This document shows, piece after piece, positions 47,282 to 59,401 of a DNA stretch of 64,000 bases. Positions within the stretch are counted from its first letter, which is position 1. The number at the start of each line of letters is the position of its first letter. The DNA comes from Nepenthes gracilis (Eukaryota; Streptophyta; Magnoliopsida; Caryophyllales; Nepenthaceae). The stretch covers positions 16,786,830-16,850,829 of the forward strand of contig BSYO01000008.1 of NCBI GenBank assembly GCA_033239525.1, given 5' to 3'. The notes below the pieces were generated by a model, which saw only the letters and a program-made list of their open reading frames with translations, ran no database searches and had not been told where the DNA came from. The position numbers were made by a program, and so were the translations under genes.

Positions 47282-48748
47282 AAGGTTTTCCATCAGTAAA
47301 TCTGACTGTGAAAAGTTACCAGTAAACGAGTCGAATTCCACGGATTCGAAAAGTGATGATAAGCCGAAGAACAGAGCTGACAAAAAGGAAAACGACCGCA
47401 CCGGACCAGCCGTGAGCCATATAAATCCGGTCAAGGGAATGACTGGGCTTGCCGGTGAAGCATCCCACAATGGAAGCTCCGATACGATTGCTCCCGCTAA
47501 AGAATCTTCCTCTTCACAGGAGTGACGGATGACGAATGAAGGGAGGCTCTCCGGGTGACTGGAAACACCAGTGATTGTGGCTGAGTTTGAGAAGGATGCT
47601 TCGGGAGTATTCTTTTTTGTTTTCCAAAAGACTGAAAATATATCCGGTACGTACACTAAGCTGATATTGTACGTGGATTGTGATGCGTTTTTTGATTCGA
47701 ATTTCGAACAGATTTGGGTGATCCTCTTGATGCCTGATTCCGGCTCTGTTTCCTGAGTTGGATCCTGCACACCACTAAACAGAACGAGAGGTCAATGTAT
47801 CGACGCAAAGTTGTCCCATCAAAAACACTCCGACGCTCAAGTCAGTAAAATAGCATTTGAAAGGATGAAACTGAAACTGAAAGAAAGATAGAGACAGAAA
47901 GAGTGTTTTTTCCAGATGTAAGAGAGACGTGAGGTTTGCTTGAATCTGGAAGGTGGGAAGGCAGTAAACGGCCGTGAGGGGCTCGTTTGTTTACCTTAGG
48001 GTTGTTGGTGAATGTGTTTGCGTAGCTGAGAGCTTGAGCAGTTTTTGAGAATATTGATGGTCGAGAAAGCAGATCTCTGAGAGCACTCGCTCGTGTTACA
48101 GAAAGTGCATGCAATTGAGATAATAATTGAAAGCATCATTGAAAGCGTCAATGAAAGCATACCCTGAATGGTGAATCCAGGGTTTCTTTTATGGTGGAGA
48201 TGGCGATCCTCCTTATTTGGAAGGAAGGATTGCCTCTGTAATCTGCTGGCTGGCCTTTTTTTTTGGGCTGATGTCAGTTGCCAAGTTGCGAATGATAGTT
48301 TCCTTCTGAGGTGGCCAACAGCTTTCCAAACCGGACTCCTTCCTTCTGTGTGTGTTACCGTTGGAGAGCCTGGGTTGGCAAAGATTTAGAGAAATCTGGC
48401 GCCTTCCTTATAAGGGAGGCGCCAATATTATTAATGTCCTTTTTAGTGTCAGCTGGGATCGTGAAAAATCCTTAGAAAGCTGTTGTTGACCTTTTGATGA
48501 TTCGTGGGCCTAAACGGACCAGGCCCGTTACTGTAGAAGAGCCTCCTTTGAGCCCAAAGCGTAGCACACGGACGGTCAACGCTGAAGTTGACCGTCTGCG
48601 TGCGTTGGCCGCCCGGATGGTCAACACCAGCGTTGACCGTTCTGGGCCTCTCAATTCTGGGCTCGCTCTGGGCCGCAAGAAATGTTGACCGTCCTTCTTG
48701 GGCCTTTCTTGATTTTTTGGGGCCAGCCCATTTCTGGTATATTCATCA
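47282..48748 (-). mobile_element. Second LTR-like block, minus strand, with W-box inverted repeats
   Basis: The segment ACACTCCGACGCTCAAGTCAGTAA (here split: ACACTCCGACGC, TCAAGTCAGTAA; about 47825-47848), with GATGCCTGATTCCGGCTC before it, parallels the layout of the minus-strand LTRs of the LARD-like element (CATCCGACGCTCAAGTAAG; GATGCGGATCCGG), indicating an LTR read on the minus strand. A TTATAAG TATA box sits at 48408-48413 inside a GGCGCC-bounded inverted repeat (48399-48424). Upstream of it on the minus strand are six W-box cores. Ends are not fixed; about 48748 is the likely start. A 186-codon minus-strand frame (47770-47210) and a 92-codon plus frame cross the solo-LTR boundary or lack motifs, and I do not call them genes. 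Confidence 0.42.
48486..48690. promoter_or_regulatory. Second cluster of six W-box cores
   Basis: TTGACC at 48486, 48588, 48633 and 48685, and GGTCAA at 48574 and 48619. Two pairs form hairpins (ACGGTCAACGCTGAAGTTG with ACCGT at 48572-48595; GGTCAACACCAGCGTTGACC at 48619-48638). They lie 75-280 bp upstream of the minus-strand TATA box at 48410. Confidence 0.65.
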
Positions 48749-48769
48749 AATTGTAAGCGTACGTTATAA

Positions 48770-49014
48770 ATAATAATTTTTAATTATAAATAAAGGAGTT
48801 ATATCTAGTGAATAGAAAATAAAAATTGACCATCTAATTATAAATTTAAAAATTAATATATTTGTATTTTAATTTTAAAATGTTTTGATCGTAATTTAAT
48901 AATTAGTGATAAATTTTTATATTTGTAATTAAGATATATACAGTTGATATCATAGTGACTAATTTAATTTTTATCACTAATTTTCCATCACAATATATTA
49001 AAATTTTTGTGGTG
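48770..49014 (-). mobile_element. Terminal fragment of a CACTA-like element
   Basis: The right end ATTTTTGTGGTG reverse-complements to CACCACAAAAAT, one base from the CACTACAAAAA terminus of CACTA elements. Inside it lie TCACTAA, TAGTGACTAA and TTAGTGATAAA words like those in the CACTA element at 25-30 kb. No matching left terminus was found nearby, so this is a relic. Confidence 0.45.
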
Positions 49015-49435
49015 AAAATTTGAATCTAAATCTAAGCTAAGTATCAAGTATGATGAATATTTCCTAAATAATTACTAGTGTTACATTATCAAATATGTCG
49101 TAGAGTGAAGATTTATCAGAAATAAAATATTAAAACATGAAATTTTAATAAAGTGTTTAAAGTGTTCTGAATTAAAAAATAAAATAAAATAAAATCTATA
49201 TGGCATTTCATTCCATTTGAGCAGAGGAAGGCTTGCATCCAAACACCGACTAAAGGGTCTGGCACCATGCCAAATACAATGGGCTTATTGAAGCCCAATG
49301 TGCCGACTATAATAAACTAGAAGCCCAAAATAAGATTACTAATCAAATGGCCCGATACAAGTCATCGAAAGGAAATACTACTACGTACCACTTTTGCATG
49401 CAAAAGCACAAGCATTGGCTAGCTGGCTTGCAGCG

Positions 49436-51337
49436 CTACAAGCAGCTTCTGGGCACAACAAGACCGTCGGCTAACCCGCCGGCATTGGCGCAGGATGATT
49501 TTGGTGGCATCTTGTTGTATGTAAGCTTTACATCCTGCAGCCGGATTTTGGTGCATGGATACGTCGAGCTGCAGTCAAATTTTACGGCCACCTCTGTCGC
49601 CGACGAGCCACTGATACCTTGATACGTTACGTCACTGATCCTTACTCCGGATGCCTATTACAGGGTAAACATTTAAAAGAATGGTCGAGAAAGATGCAAC
49701 GACGACGAATATTATAATATAAGTGTGCATGTACGTACACATACGTATGTTTATTAAGTTGGTGGTGATTAACCTCCAAAGATGTCTCACCTTTAGAGGG
49801 CAGCCCTTGTTGTTAGGGCAGTAATTTTGGTCGATGATGATTGGGTTTCGGACATTCGCCATCGTAAGGTGTTGGAAGAGGACGTTCCGAACAAAACCGT
49901 CGCTCGGCCTCCCCCAGGATTTAATTCTGACCCCATTGTCGGTGCTGGTGAATTTGACCATCTTAACGGTCACGTTTTGCACTCCTGGCTCGTGCAGGTC
50001 CTTAGCCAGGCTCCCAATGCTGCCAAATGAAACATCACAAATCGGCATGCATGTCACCACCATAACCCATAAAAAAGCATTTATATTTTTTGATAGGTAA
50101 CTAAACTTGTATAACTAATAAAAATTATCATGAGTACGATTATCTTTTCCAACACACAAGCAGTTCTAGGCTAAAAAACAAAACAACCTTGCCAAAGCTA
50201 CATACCTGATGCCATGACCGGGGCCACAGGCGACATTCTCAATCCAAAGGTTGACGGTTCCTGCACCGACTGAGACGCAGTCGTCCCCAGTGGCAATGCG
50301 AGAGTTTGAGATGGCGACTCCGGTGGACAGCTGCACGTGAATGCCGTCGGTGTTGGGGCTGCCACCGGCAGCCACAACCTTTATGCCTTTGAGTTTAACG
50401 TTCTTGCAGCCGTTGATGACAATGTGGTACAACTGACTGTTTAGCGATGTTACGCCACTTATAACAATGTTCTTTGAATTTGTGAACGATAATGTCTGTA
50501 ATATATGAATTGCTATAATTTAATTATTTTTGAAAAAATAAATATTAAAAATTAATTAAAATTATTTATTAAATAATTCAACAAAAATTCAGCAACATTC
50601 TGTATAATATGCAGATATAGAATTAAATGTGAAGTGGTTTTTCAAATTCCTTTACATTTGACGAAATTAAACAACGGTTAAACGTGAGTTAATTTAGTCT
50701 ACATCACTCCACAATTTTATAAATGAGCCTCGCAAGATTAAATGACTGTACTGCCCTGATTCAACACTGTTTCATTAATACTAACGAAACCCCGATCAGA
50801 CGTTTCAAAGTTCAACCGACCGAAAGTGTTACCGCATCGGATCATCTAACCCAAACCGACGGCCGATATACAGCCATTTAAAAGGTTAATCACGTACTTT
50901 TACTCACCGTGGCACCGCGCGGACAACCCCCCGCCAGATTTCTTGCAGGCCCACAGACCAGCTCCGTTGCCGTCAAGGGTGCCGCCAGAAATGGTGACTC
51001 CGGTGACATGCTTGAACGAGAGCCAAGTGCCGGAGTTCCCCAGGATCCGATAATCCGAGTGAGCCACCAAGCTGCCCAGAATGCGGAAGGCGATGCCTCT
51101 GCTCTTGCAGTCACTTCCAGAAAATACGACCGGCCGGAGAAATAAGAACTCGCCGGAAGGAATTTTGATGGTGGACGGACTTGCTGAGCCACAAGCAGCA
51201 TTCCAAGCTCTCAGAAACCCGTTTGAGGAGTCCGTTTTGCCGTTCGGCCTCGCCCCGAAGTTGACGACGTTGAATATGTTAGTGGCGGAAGACGACATTG
51301 GGTAGAGGAAGAGCATGAAGATAACTGACAGAACCAT
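49436..51337 (-). CDS. GH28 polygalacturonase, four exons, 1-bp frameshift in exon 1
   Basis: Hydrolyses homogalacturonan in the cell wall after secretion. Exons: 51337-50908, 50495-50206, 50019-49791, 49654-49436, all GT-AG. The start gives a hydrophobic signal peptide (MVLSVIFMLFLYPMSSSA) followed by FNVVNFGARPNGKTD, the standard mature start. All four family motifs are present: SPNTDGIHV (about residue 189), GDDC (213), GPGHGIS (234) and RIKSWGR (271), with the three catalytic Asp and the His intact. It ends CANAGGLADGLVVPRSC-L. Without one base the joined exons give 1167 nt, 388 residues, normal for the family. The extra base is in six G (50927-50932). As written, the frame leaves GGGCPRGAT and stops one codon past the exon end. 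Every other exon junction keeps phase, so a sequencing error or a very recent mutation is likelier than old decay. A TATA box and GA tract lie upstream. Confidence 0.93.
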
Positions 51338-51370
51338 GTTTGTTTCTACCGAGATTCAATAAGAGAGAGA

Positions 51371-51407
51371 GTCAAAGTCTGAGAGAGAGAGAGAGAGAGA
51401 GAGAGAT
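51371..51407. repeat. GA dinucleotide repeat in the polygalacturonase 5' UTR
   Basis: About 14 GA units (51381-51406) plus shorter GA runs near 51362. On the gene strand it is a CT repeat between TATA box and start codon, a common plant 5'-UTR feature. Confidence 0.85.
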
Positions 51408-51448
51408 TGAGAGTGGAACGATGGAGGGGATGGCCAGTTTCATCGGTG

Positions 51449-51456
51449 TATTTATA
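51449..51456 (-). promoter_or_regulatory. TATA box of the polygalacturonase gene
   Basis: The minus strand reads CCTATAAATACACC, 112 bp upstream of the ATG. Transcription would start around 51415-51425, giving a 5' UTR of about 80-90 nt. Confidence 0.78.
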
Positions 51457-51459
51457 GGA

Positions 51460-53799
51460 TTTCCGACGGTCGATGCAGTTCGAACATTTTAAGCTCACAA
51501 GCCGGAGAGCATGAGATGGAGGCTTTTTTTTTTTTCATTCTAAAATGGTTAACATTTAATTATTTTCAATAATTAAAGAATTTATTAAATTTAAATATAT
51601 AAATATTATTTTAATAATTAAATTTTAAAAATGAAATTTAAATATAAAAAAATATAAATAATTATTTTTAAAGTCCAAAATCACCTATTATAAAACAGAC
51701 CTCCCACGGCCAATGTTCTGGTTTCTCCTTCCCTTTTATTTTCTTTTTCCTTCGATTTTACAAAATAATGATTATATTTGAACCGTAACGGGCAGGTATG
51801 TAATTAAGATTTCCATTATTAAAAGCGTAGTAAGAGAAAATGAAAATTAAGAATCATATTAAATCTTTATATCTCTTTTTTTTTATTAAATTTCTATACA
51901 TGAAAACTTTTTTGTATTAATTTAGAAAATTAAAAAATACGTAAATAAATTTTGATAATTTTATTTTTTTATATTACAAATATCTTAATATTTCAATACT
52001 ATAAAATAGAATAATAAAAGATATAGAAGGGCTCCTTTATTAGAGCACAATTGAACGGGATCCAATCTTGTACGGTTCATGCACCGTAATAATCATTATT
52101 ATTATTATTATTATTCTAAAATCGGGAAAGAAGAAAGGGAGGAGTGGATCTGGGGTTTGCGCTTTGGATAATATAATGATTGCCCTTTTGATTTTAAATT
52201 TAATCATCTAAAATATAAAATCGAATTTTACACGTTTAAATGGATAATATAACGTGGCGGTTCGATTTTAAATTTAATCAATCCCAAAATACATAATCTT
52301 GTACGATTTTGTAATCGTAATAATCATTATTATTATTATTTTTGTTTCCAAAACCAGGAAAGAAGGAAGGGAGGAGGGGGGCTTGGAAATTCTACTTATT
52401 TTTATTAATTTTTTTATTGTTAAATTTAATATTAAATATATATTAATATTATAAGAATTTTTAAAATTTATTTTTATTTATTTTTAGATCTTAACTATTT
52501 AATTTTAATTCAATAATCTTCTTACAAAAATAGATAAACAGTATCCCTATCACTATATCTATTAAATTAAAAAAATTAATGAGTTAAATTTAAATGTTTT
52601 AAAAAATAAATAATAATTTACTATTTTAAACATTCATTTAAATTTTAATAAATATTAATATTTCAAAAAATTAAAAATTATCTTTATCCTTTTAAATTTA
52701 AAATATTTATTATTAGATTTTTATTTAATAATAAATAATAAAAATAAAGAACTATTTTGCCTTTGGATGCAGCCCCTCAGACTCAAGATGAAAGGCCTCA
52801 CGCCATTCCAAGGACGCTGAGATAGGAGCTCTCTATGGCACATATGCAATATTATACGGTAACTGTTAGATTTTTATTTAATTTTTATCGTTAATATTTT
52901 TATTTAAAAATTTATATTTTTATTTTTTTAATAATAAAAAATAAGGGGCGTTGAGTGGGATCCGATAGCTACTATATCGTGTTATATGCAAATCGTATGG
53001 ATCCCGCACCATAACATCTCTTTTCTTAGCCTCATGCCGCCCCCTTCTCTTTGCATGCACTTTTGTTACGTTTCATGATACAATTGCATGCACTTTCTTA
53101 TAACACACGTTTGATGACTTCATGCTCCATTAACCGTGCCTCTTTTTCTAGGTTAAAGTCCATTTATTTATATATATTACTAGTTAATTAAGCTGGCTAA
53201 ATTTGAATTTGGGGGCTGATTTTTATTATTGGATATAAATTTAACATTTACGTGTTTAATTTTATTAAAAAAGTTTCAGTTCAGAAATTGTTTATATGAA
53301 AAGAGAAAAAAAAAAAAAAAAACTGATGGAGGCTATGGACTGCATCTCGAGGTTGTAGGGTAGCCCCCCGTTAGGCTATTTCGTTTAACTTAAGTCAAGT
53401 GAAATGGCACTATAATGCATACTTTCTTTTTTAATTTTATTACAATGAATTACTGGTCTATTTGATATTTCTATTGATATATAAGGTTTTAGGGAAAAAA
53501 ATATTAATTATTTTTTTGTTGAATCTTTTTAAAAAATGATGAAATTGCCTGTACATATTTTTTTTTGACAACAACTAACTTAGATTTTTGTTTAAAAGTT
53601 TTTCTAGAGCAATTTTAACAAAGATTATAAGTTATCTATTCATTTGAGCAATATTTGTTAGTTTTCATAGTGAAAATAAATAAACAAATATCCACTGCAA
53701 CTCGAAATGTTGCATGCCATTACGTATGCGTCTGATTGACATGCATTCATGTTGTAACGGTAATGCATCAAAACTCGGTATTACAGTTCCAATATATAT
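51460..53799. other. Upstream flank of the polygalacturonase, AT-rich with local duplications
   Basis: No gene seen. Repeated phrases include an imperfect duplication at 52.06-52.15 and 52.28-52.38 kb (next entry) and GGGATCC-GATAGC and GGATCCCGC patches at 52.96-53.02 kb that echo GGGATCCAATC at 52058. Confidence 0.5.
52058..52385. repeat. Imperfect direct repeat, period about 226 bp
   Basis: AATCTTGTACGGTTCATGCA, CGTAATAATCATTATTATTA and GGAAAGAAGAAAGGGAGGAG at about 52064-52145 recur as AATCTTGTACGATTTTGTAA, CGTAATAATCATTATTATTA and GGAAAGAAGGAAGGGAGGAG at about 52287-52375. Confidence 0.75.
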
Positions 53800-55559
53800 A
53801 AATATAAGGTTTGGTTAAATAATAAATATAATGCCCGGATTGATAATAAATGCAATGTTTAAATGAGTAACAATTGTTAGAATGAGAATTAGGCCTAATA
53901 AGGCTGATCCCAATATGACAAGAATTATTTTAAAGGCTATTTTAAATATTCTCAAATTAGAGTAGAATAACAAATTAGTAATTAATCTGAACATGCTTTA
54001 TGACCATGATAACAACTATCAATTAAAAAGAAATCAAAGGACAGTAACCACGAAAATGTACTAATGATCATGTGAAAAAAATTAAAAAGTAACGATAATA
54101 TCAAATATGGTCTCGAATCTCTTATAAGGCCAAATGATACTTCATATATTAACAAGTAACAGGACAAAGTTGTATTTCTGAAAAGTCCTTCTAAGTGTGA
54201 GACAAAGGGTTATACATTTTTAGGATTTGGACTATGAGACTACTGAAAAATACATTAACAAAGCATTGAGTCATCAGAAGAGTTCAATCAATAGATGGTA
54301 TTGTTTGGTTGCTTGTTCATGTTGGCTTGTAGATGAGAAAGATTTGTTTAGGGCTTAAGGAAGAAGCTACAAAACTCCAAATGCAATGAAGACATCTCAT
54401 GTATAGGCATTTAAAACAAGAAGAATGCAATAGGTTTTCTGAGATAGGCCCAATATTTCGAGAATGATTGTGTTTCTTATACATTAAGTCAATAGTAGTT
54501 TCTCAAGATTAAGGGTATGATGGTTATTAGGTTTTGAATCCTTTCAAATTGTAGATGAATACTAGTATTTTTTTGGTCCCAAGATGCAGTGATTCACACT
54601 CAGTCGAGAACAAATCTTTACATAGATCAAAAAATTACACTCATTAATTGATTCTAACTAAATGTAATGATAATTTATAAACAGTCACAATAATAATAAA
54701 TAATGAGTAATAATAAGGCAAAGGATTTTTTTTTTTTTTGGGAGAACCCTTTATAAGCCAAAGATAAATTGTAGGACTTTAAACCCGTATAAAATCACTA
54801 TAATTATAAATATGGTTATACAAACACTCAACACTATTTTGGTTTCACCACAATGTTAATAAACCAAGGTAAATATAGCAAAATATGCAAACTCGAAGAA
54901 AATCACTAGTAAAATAAACTATAAATGAAACAACGTACTAATACTATTAAAAATTAGAATAAGACTCAAAATCCATATGAGTGGTGAAAACCATCTCTTT
55001 CTTACTCTCTTTAATTGCTCCAAAATGTTCATAATAACTACCCTAAATATTATATAAGAATATATACCACTCATTAACATTCATTAATGATAGAACACCA
55101 ACGTTAGTGTTTGAATGCCACAAACAAAAATGCCTCTAAGCATATGCTTGGCATAGGCATGGCTCTAGCACAAAGATCAATAAAAGTTTTTAGAAATAAT
55201 ACGTAAGTATCCTTCAAGCACGCATTATGCATGGAAGCTATTACATGACATGCATGTGCATCTCCTCATGAGTGGATTATGTATCGTCTAATCATCTCGC
55301 TGAAGAACCTCTTTTGCATGATCATTTATCATGTGAACCTTCTATGGAGTTTCATTTAGCTGGCTAATGAACCAAAGGATGAATATATACAATGACTATG
55401 AAATTAATAAGGGACAGATTCATGATAAATACTAATTATTGTGTTTTTATTTCTATATATTATTATTTTTTAGTAATTTTTATTAAAATTATGTAATTAA
55501 ATTAAATATTTTTATTATGTATGTTTTATTTCTAAAAGAAAAACTTTTGAATAAAAAAA
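53800..55559. other. Intergenic region, possible LTR side of the Copia relic
   Basis: No gene recognised. Because the Copia pol relic to the right reads on the minus strand, its 3' LTR should lie here (about 54.5-55.5 kb), but I found no matching end pair or direct repeat. Confidence 0.4.
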
Positions 55560-57500
55560 TATAAATGGATTGAAGGATGCTTTCATTTTGACAATTCAAT
55601 TTCTAAGACATCGACCCTCCCATGATTGTGATCAAGTACATCAATGTAAGACTTTCTAGATTTAATATCACTTCTTATGTGGATGTTTGTAAACTTAATC
55701 AAAATGAGCTTGTCTTTGCTCTACAAGTATATTTTAGTAGTGCTATGGAAATATTTGAAGATCTATTTCGTTGTTGACAAATGATCCTTTCCCAAATTAG
55801 AAAGCAACAAGCTAACTGCTCTTATCACGTGAGTTACATCCCACCTTATACACACTTCATCATATGTTGAACAACCGACCGCCAAAACATAAAGATACTT
55901 ATTTTGGCTGTTCCCTCCTCTATTGAAGGGCATTACTGGGGACATAAATTGAAAAGATTAGTGAAAGAAGTTTCAATCAGTTTGGACCTCTTCATATTAA
56001 AGTGTTAAAGTATTTTGTCATGTAACTTTCTTGGGACATTAATAATTTATACTTGCAATTGTAAAAATTCTTATACAAAGAATTTACTTCATTGGTCTCA
56101 AGTCTTTAATGCTAACGACTTGCTCAATTATTTCTTTAGCTCAATAATCTAGGACACATTCCTCATAACAAACAATAAGTCATTAATGTGAAAGAAAATG
56201 ATTACAAAGTCTCTTGTAGAGAACCTTTACACAAAAAATGTGATGATTTGAAATTGTCATTTGTTAGCCTTACTCAATTGTGACGGATTCAAATTTCTTG
56301 TACCATTATTTAAGGGTTACAAGAGACCATAGTGGCTCTACCTCAAATGGCATACCATGTGCTACTTTCCTCTACCTTGAATTTCTCTAATTGTTGCATA
56401 TCAATCTCCTCCTCCAAGTCACTATAGAGAAACATCATCCATATTTTAAGTTATTCCATCTCTAGATCAAGGAATACTACCAAAGAGGAGACAACTTGAA
56501 TAGAAGATATCTCCACCATAAAAGAGATGATTTCCTTGAAATAAATGCCCTTTCATTAATTAAGAATTTCACAACTAACCTTGCCTTGTTCCTTGATTGT
56601 AAATTGCATTCTTCAAACTTTAATGGATGCACTCATTTATTTTTGAGTGCCCACTTGCCCTTAGGTGATTTTATCACCCAAAATATATGATTCTTATATA
56701 AAGACGCTATCTTATCTTATATAGAATTGATCTATTTCTTTTGATAATTGTTCTTCATTGCTTCATCAATGTATTTTTGCTCTTGGCTAACGATAAGAAA
56801 TATATATTCATTAACTAATATGCGAGCAAAGGGAGGCTAATCTCTCATAGATTATTGGAGTGAGATAGCCAATGTGGGCTCAAAAATATCATCGTGTCAT
56901 CATAAATATCAAGATGCTCGTCCTCTACCTCCCTATAGGTATGAGTATAGCCCACATCTTCACTATCCTCTACGTCAATAGGTGATAGGGTCACCGGTAT
57001 GGGATTAATGTCACAAAGGCAACCATTATCATGAAGAGTTGTCTTATTAGCCTTACCAATATTTTCAATAGTCCCATCTTTTATGATCTTTATCTTACAA
57101 GTTTTTTCCCTTCAAGTCAAAGAGTTGGCGACCAAACTCATCTTCTATGTAGAAAAGGAAAAAACATTCCTAGGTTTTGGTATCAAGCATGGTTCTCTTG
57201 TTCTTTTGGATATAAATGTATTCCTTATAATCGAATAACCTCAAATAATCATAGGAGGCCTCCCTCCTTAGCCATACTTTATTGGAAATATCCTTGTTTA
57301 ATGAAATACTTGATGAAAGATAAATATCATGAGCCATAGTATTTAAATCTTCCTTCAAAACGTGCAAAATAGCTTTATCACTGATAAAATATATCTTACT
57401 ATCTTAATCAATATTTTATACATTCGGTCGGTACTTCATTCAATTGTGGCATCTTAGGCAAAGTATTTTGGTGTTGAATGCATTGCGAACAATATTATAC
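55560..57500 (-). pseudogene. Decayed Copia pol (integrase, RT, RNase H), next to the gap
   Basis: Read leftward, about 57310-57170 encodes KVWLRREASYDYLRLF-Y (integrase end, for KVWxGREPSYDHLRVFGC). About 56560-56270 has KARLVVKF, LDLEME-LKI and a VTWRRRL/LEEEI region ending WYKKFES (RT). About 56130-55760 has VVSIKDLRPMK-ILCIRIF, YLYVLAVGCSTYDEVCIRWD and VSLLLSNLGKDH (for the A-VGSLMYAMVCTRPDIAHAVG block). About 55740-55590 has KSYID and HNHGR remnants of the RNase H region. The order matches Tnt1-type Copia elements. Stops and frameshifts are dense. The element may continue across the assembly gap. Confidence 0.75.
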
Positions 57501-57508
57501 ATCAAAAA

Positions 57509-57608
57509 NNNNNNNNNNNNNNNNNNNNNNNNNNNNNNNNNNNNNNNNNNNNNNNNNNNNNNNNNNNNNNNNNNNNNNNNNNNNNNNNNNNNNNNNNNNN
57601 NNNNNNNN
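57509..57608. other. Assembly gap of 100 N
   Basis: Exactly 100 undetermined bases, the conventional filler for a gap of unknown size. Sequence on the two sides may not be adjacent in the genome. Confidence 0.99.
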
Positions 57609-58130
57609 CGAGGTCACAATAAGTTGAAGAATGCTTGACCAGCACCCGAAGCATATAGAAGCGTATCCTGGGCAGAGAGGTCGCGCATGACAGACGCCTA
57701 ATCAGAGCTCAAGCATGCTTTTTAATATATTTACGCATGATGGACGTTAGATAGATGTTTGAGTGTGTTGAGACAAAATGCCAGTGGCTAGCCCGTGCCC
57801 AAAGCAACACTCATGCGTCATTGTATTTGGCTGCGACGCTCGATTGTATCTGATAAGCACATGTACACCAAATCTATTATATAAGTCATATTCGATTAAT
57901 TTTTGATTATTTTTATCATATTTTGAAAGATGAGAGAGAAAGAGAAGAAGAGATGAGGGAGAATGAGAGAGAGGAGGCTAGGGAAGGACTTTTGAAGTAA
58001 ATCCAAACAAGATTTTAGTAAATTTGAAACTGAAATAAGTACATCCTAAGACTTCTTTTCTTTGTTACTAAGTTCATTCTACTTTTTAGATTATTTATTA
58101 TTTTAAATATTCATAGTTCAAGTCCGCAAC
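57609..58130. other. Unassigned sequence right of the gap
   Basis: GC-richer start, then AT-rich, with a GA-rich tract at 57928-57975. It may be LTR sequence of either neighbouring element. No gene recognised. Confidence 0.4.
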
Positions 58131-59401
58131 ATTATCATTCCTTCAAAAGAACCTTGTCCTCAATGTTGTAGGATGGACATTCTTCAGCAATTGCCTCCCT
58201 GGTGGCCTCGAGTTAGGCGAAGTGAAATGGCCTTCGAAGGCATGAAAAGATATGGGTGGAGGTCATGCCGAAGCCAGAAGCAAGGAATTTGTTCCTTGAT
58301 GAGTGTCTGGCGAATGATCATGATCCAATAACTCAACTGCTGAAGGTTTAGCAATAAGCAAGCCAGAATCATCTTCTTTAGTGATCATACAGAGAAATTG
58401 GGGGGGGGGGAGGGGCTTTACATCGATATCCAAAAGTGAACGACTCACCACAGTTAAAACACAACTTGCACTCTCGGCGAGCTGTCATTTTTGTTGGAGT
58501 TAATTTTTTTATTGGCAATGTTGGACAATGGCTGGAGGGAGACAGTGTTTTATGTGGAGGAGGTATGGTGGCTGTGGGTGGTTTGGTTAAGTGTGGATTG
58601 TCCATCCTCAATTTTTTCCTCCACTAAACTTGCCATGCAAATGACTTCTAGCAATGAATTCGGCTTCAATAATAGGAGTTCTCTTCGAATATCATCTCGG
58701 ATCCAAGAGATAAAACAATTTAACAGATTAATAGTGGTGAGACTTGTTGTTCGAGTGGAGAGGGATTCAAATTCGACTATGTGTAAAATAGTCATTGTGG
58801 TCTGGCGAAATTTGTACGGCATAGCTTCATGGTTCAAGCAAGATGAAGGTCCAAATTGGAGCTCAAAATCCCCGGAGAAGAGCTCCCAGGTTGACAATTG
58901 ATGTATTGCATGCATCCATTGATATCATTGGAGGACATCGCCATATATGTAGAAAGCTGCGATGGTCAATTTCTGCTCTGATAGTGTACCAGGGTAGGAG
59001 AAAAACTGCTTAATTTGGAATAATCAGCCCACTATATTTCTCTCGAGAAAAATAAAATTTTGAGTTGAGGTAAACAAATTTGGGAGGAGATGGGCGTGTC
59101 GGGTTGTGATGCTAGGACAATCGGTAGGGTTTGAGTTAAAGGGTAAAAAGTAACTGTGGGTGAAGCAACGATCGTGGTCGGTGTGGGTAATATGGGTGAA
59201 TTTGTCATGGGTAGCGTGGGTTGTTTGGTTCGAAGAAGTAGCTCAGTCAGAGTGAGCTGGATGCACTCCATTGTCGCCTCCAAAGTAGCGAATCGGTCAG
59301 TGTGCTACTGTATTATAGACACTAGTTCTAAAATTTCCTATGTTAGAAACGTGATCAATTATTCCATCTCTTTGGAACAAGTAGTGACGCCCTCTGTCAT
59401 G
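58131..59401 (-). pseudogene. Chromovirus (gypsy) deletion derivative: gag joined to chromodomain end
   Basis: The minus-strand frame starts at ATG 59401 (MTEGVTTCSKEM then stop). About 58915-58550 encodes W-ELFSGDFELQFGPSS, LSTRTTSLTTINLLNCFI and IRDDIRRELLLLKPNSL, the retrotransposon-gag core. 58500-58390 has PIKKLTPTKMTARRE then C-FN-C-GESFTFGYR-C, the gag knuckle with Tyr in place of the usual His. Only about 250 bases later comes ATREAIAEECPSYNIEDKVL (about 58200-58145), which matches the very end of chromovirus pol after the chromodomain (E-F-P-x-F-x-L-EDKV). Protease, RT, RNase H and integrase are gone. The two halves are recognisable but hold several stops. Confidence 0.72.

Noticed and set aside
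47210..47770. Minus-strand 186-codon open frame, plus overlapping 92-codon plus frame
   Set aside because: Part of it lies inside the solo Copia LTR (to 47276), so the frame crosses an insertion boundary. No domain motif is visible, and both strands are open in the same region.
50909..51305. Plus-strand frames opposite polygalacturonase exon 1
   Set aside because: Shadows of the polygalacturonase coding strand, which has full family motifs and matching splice sites.
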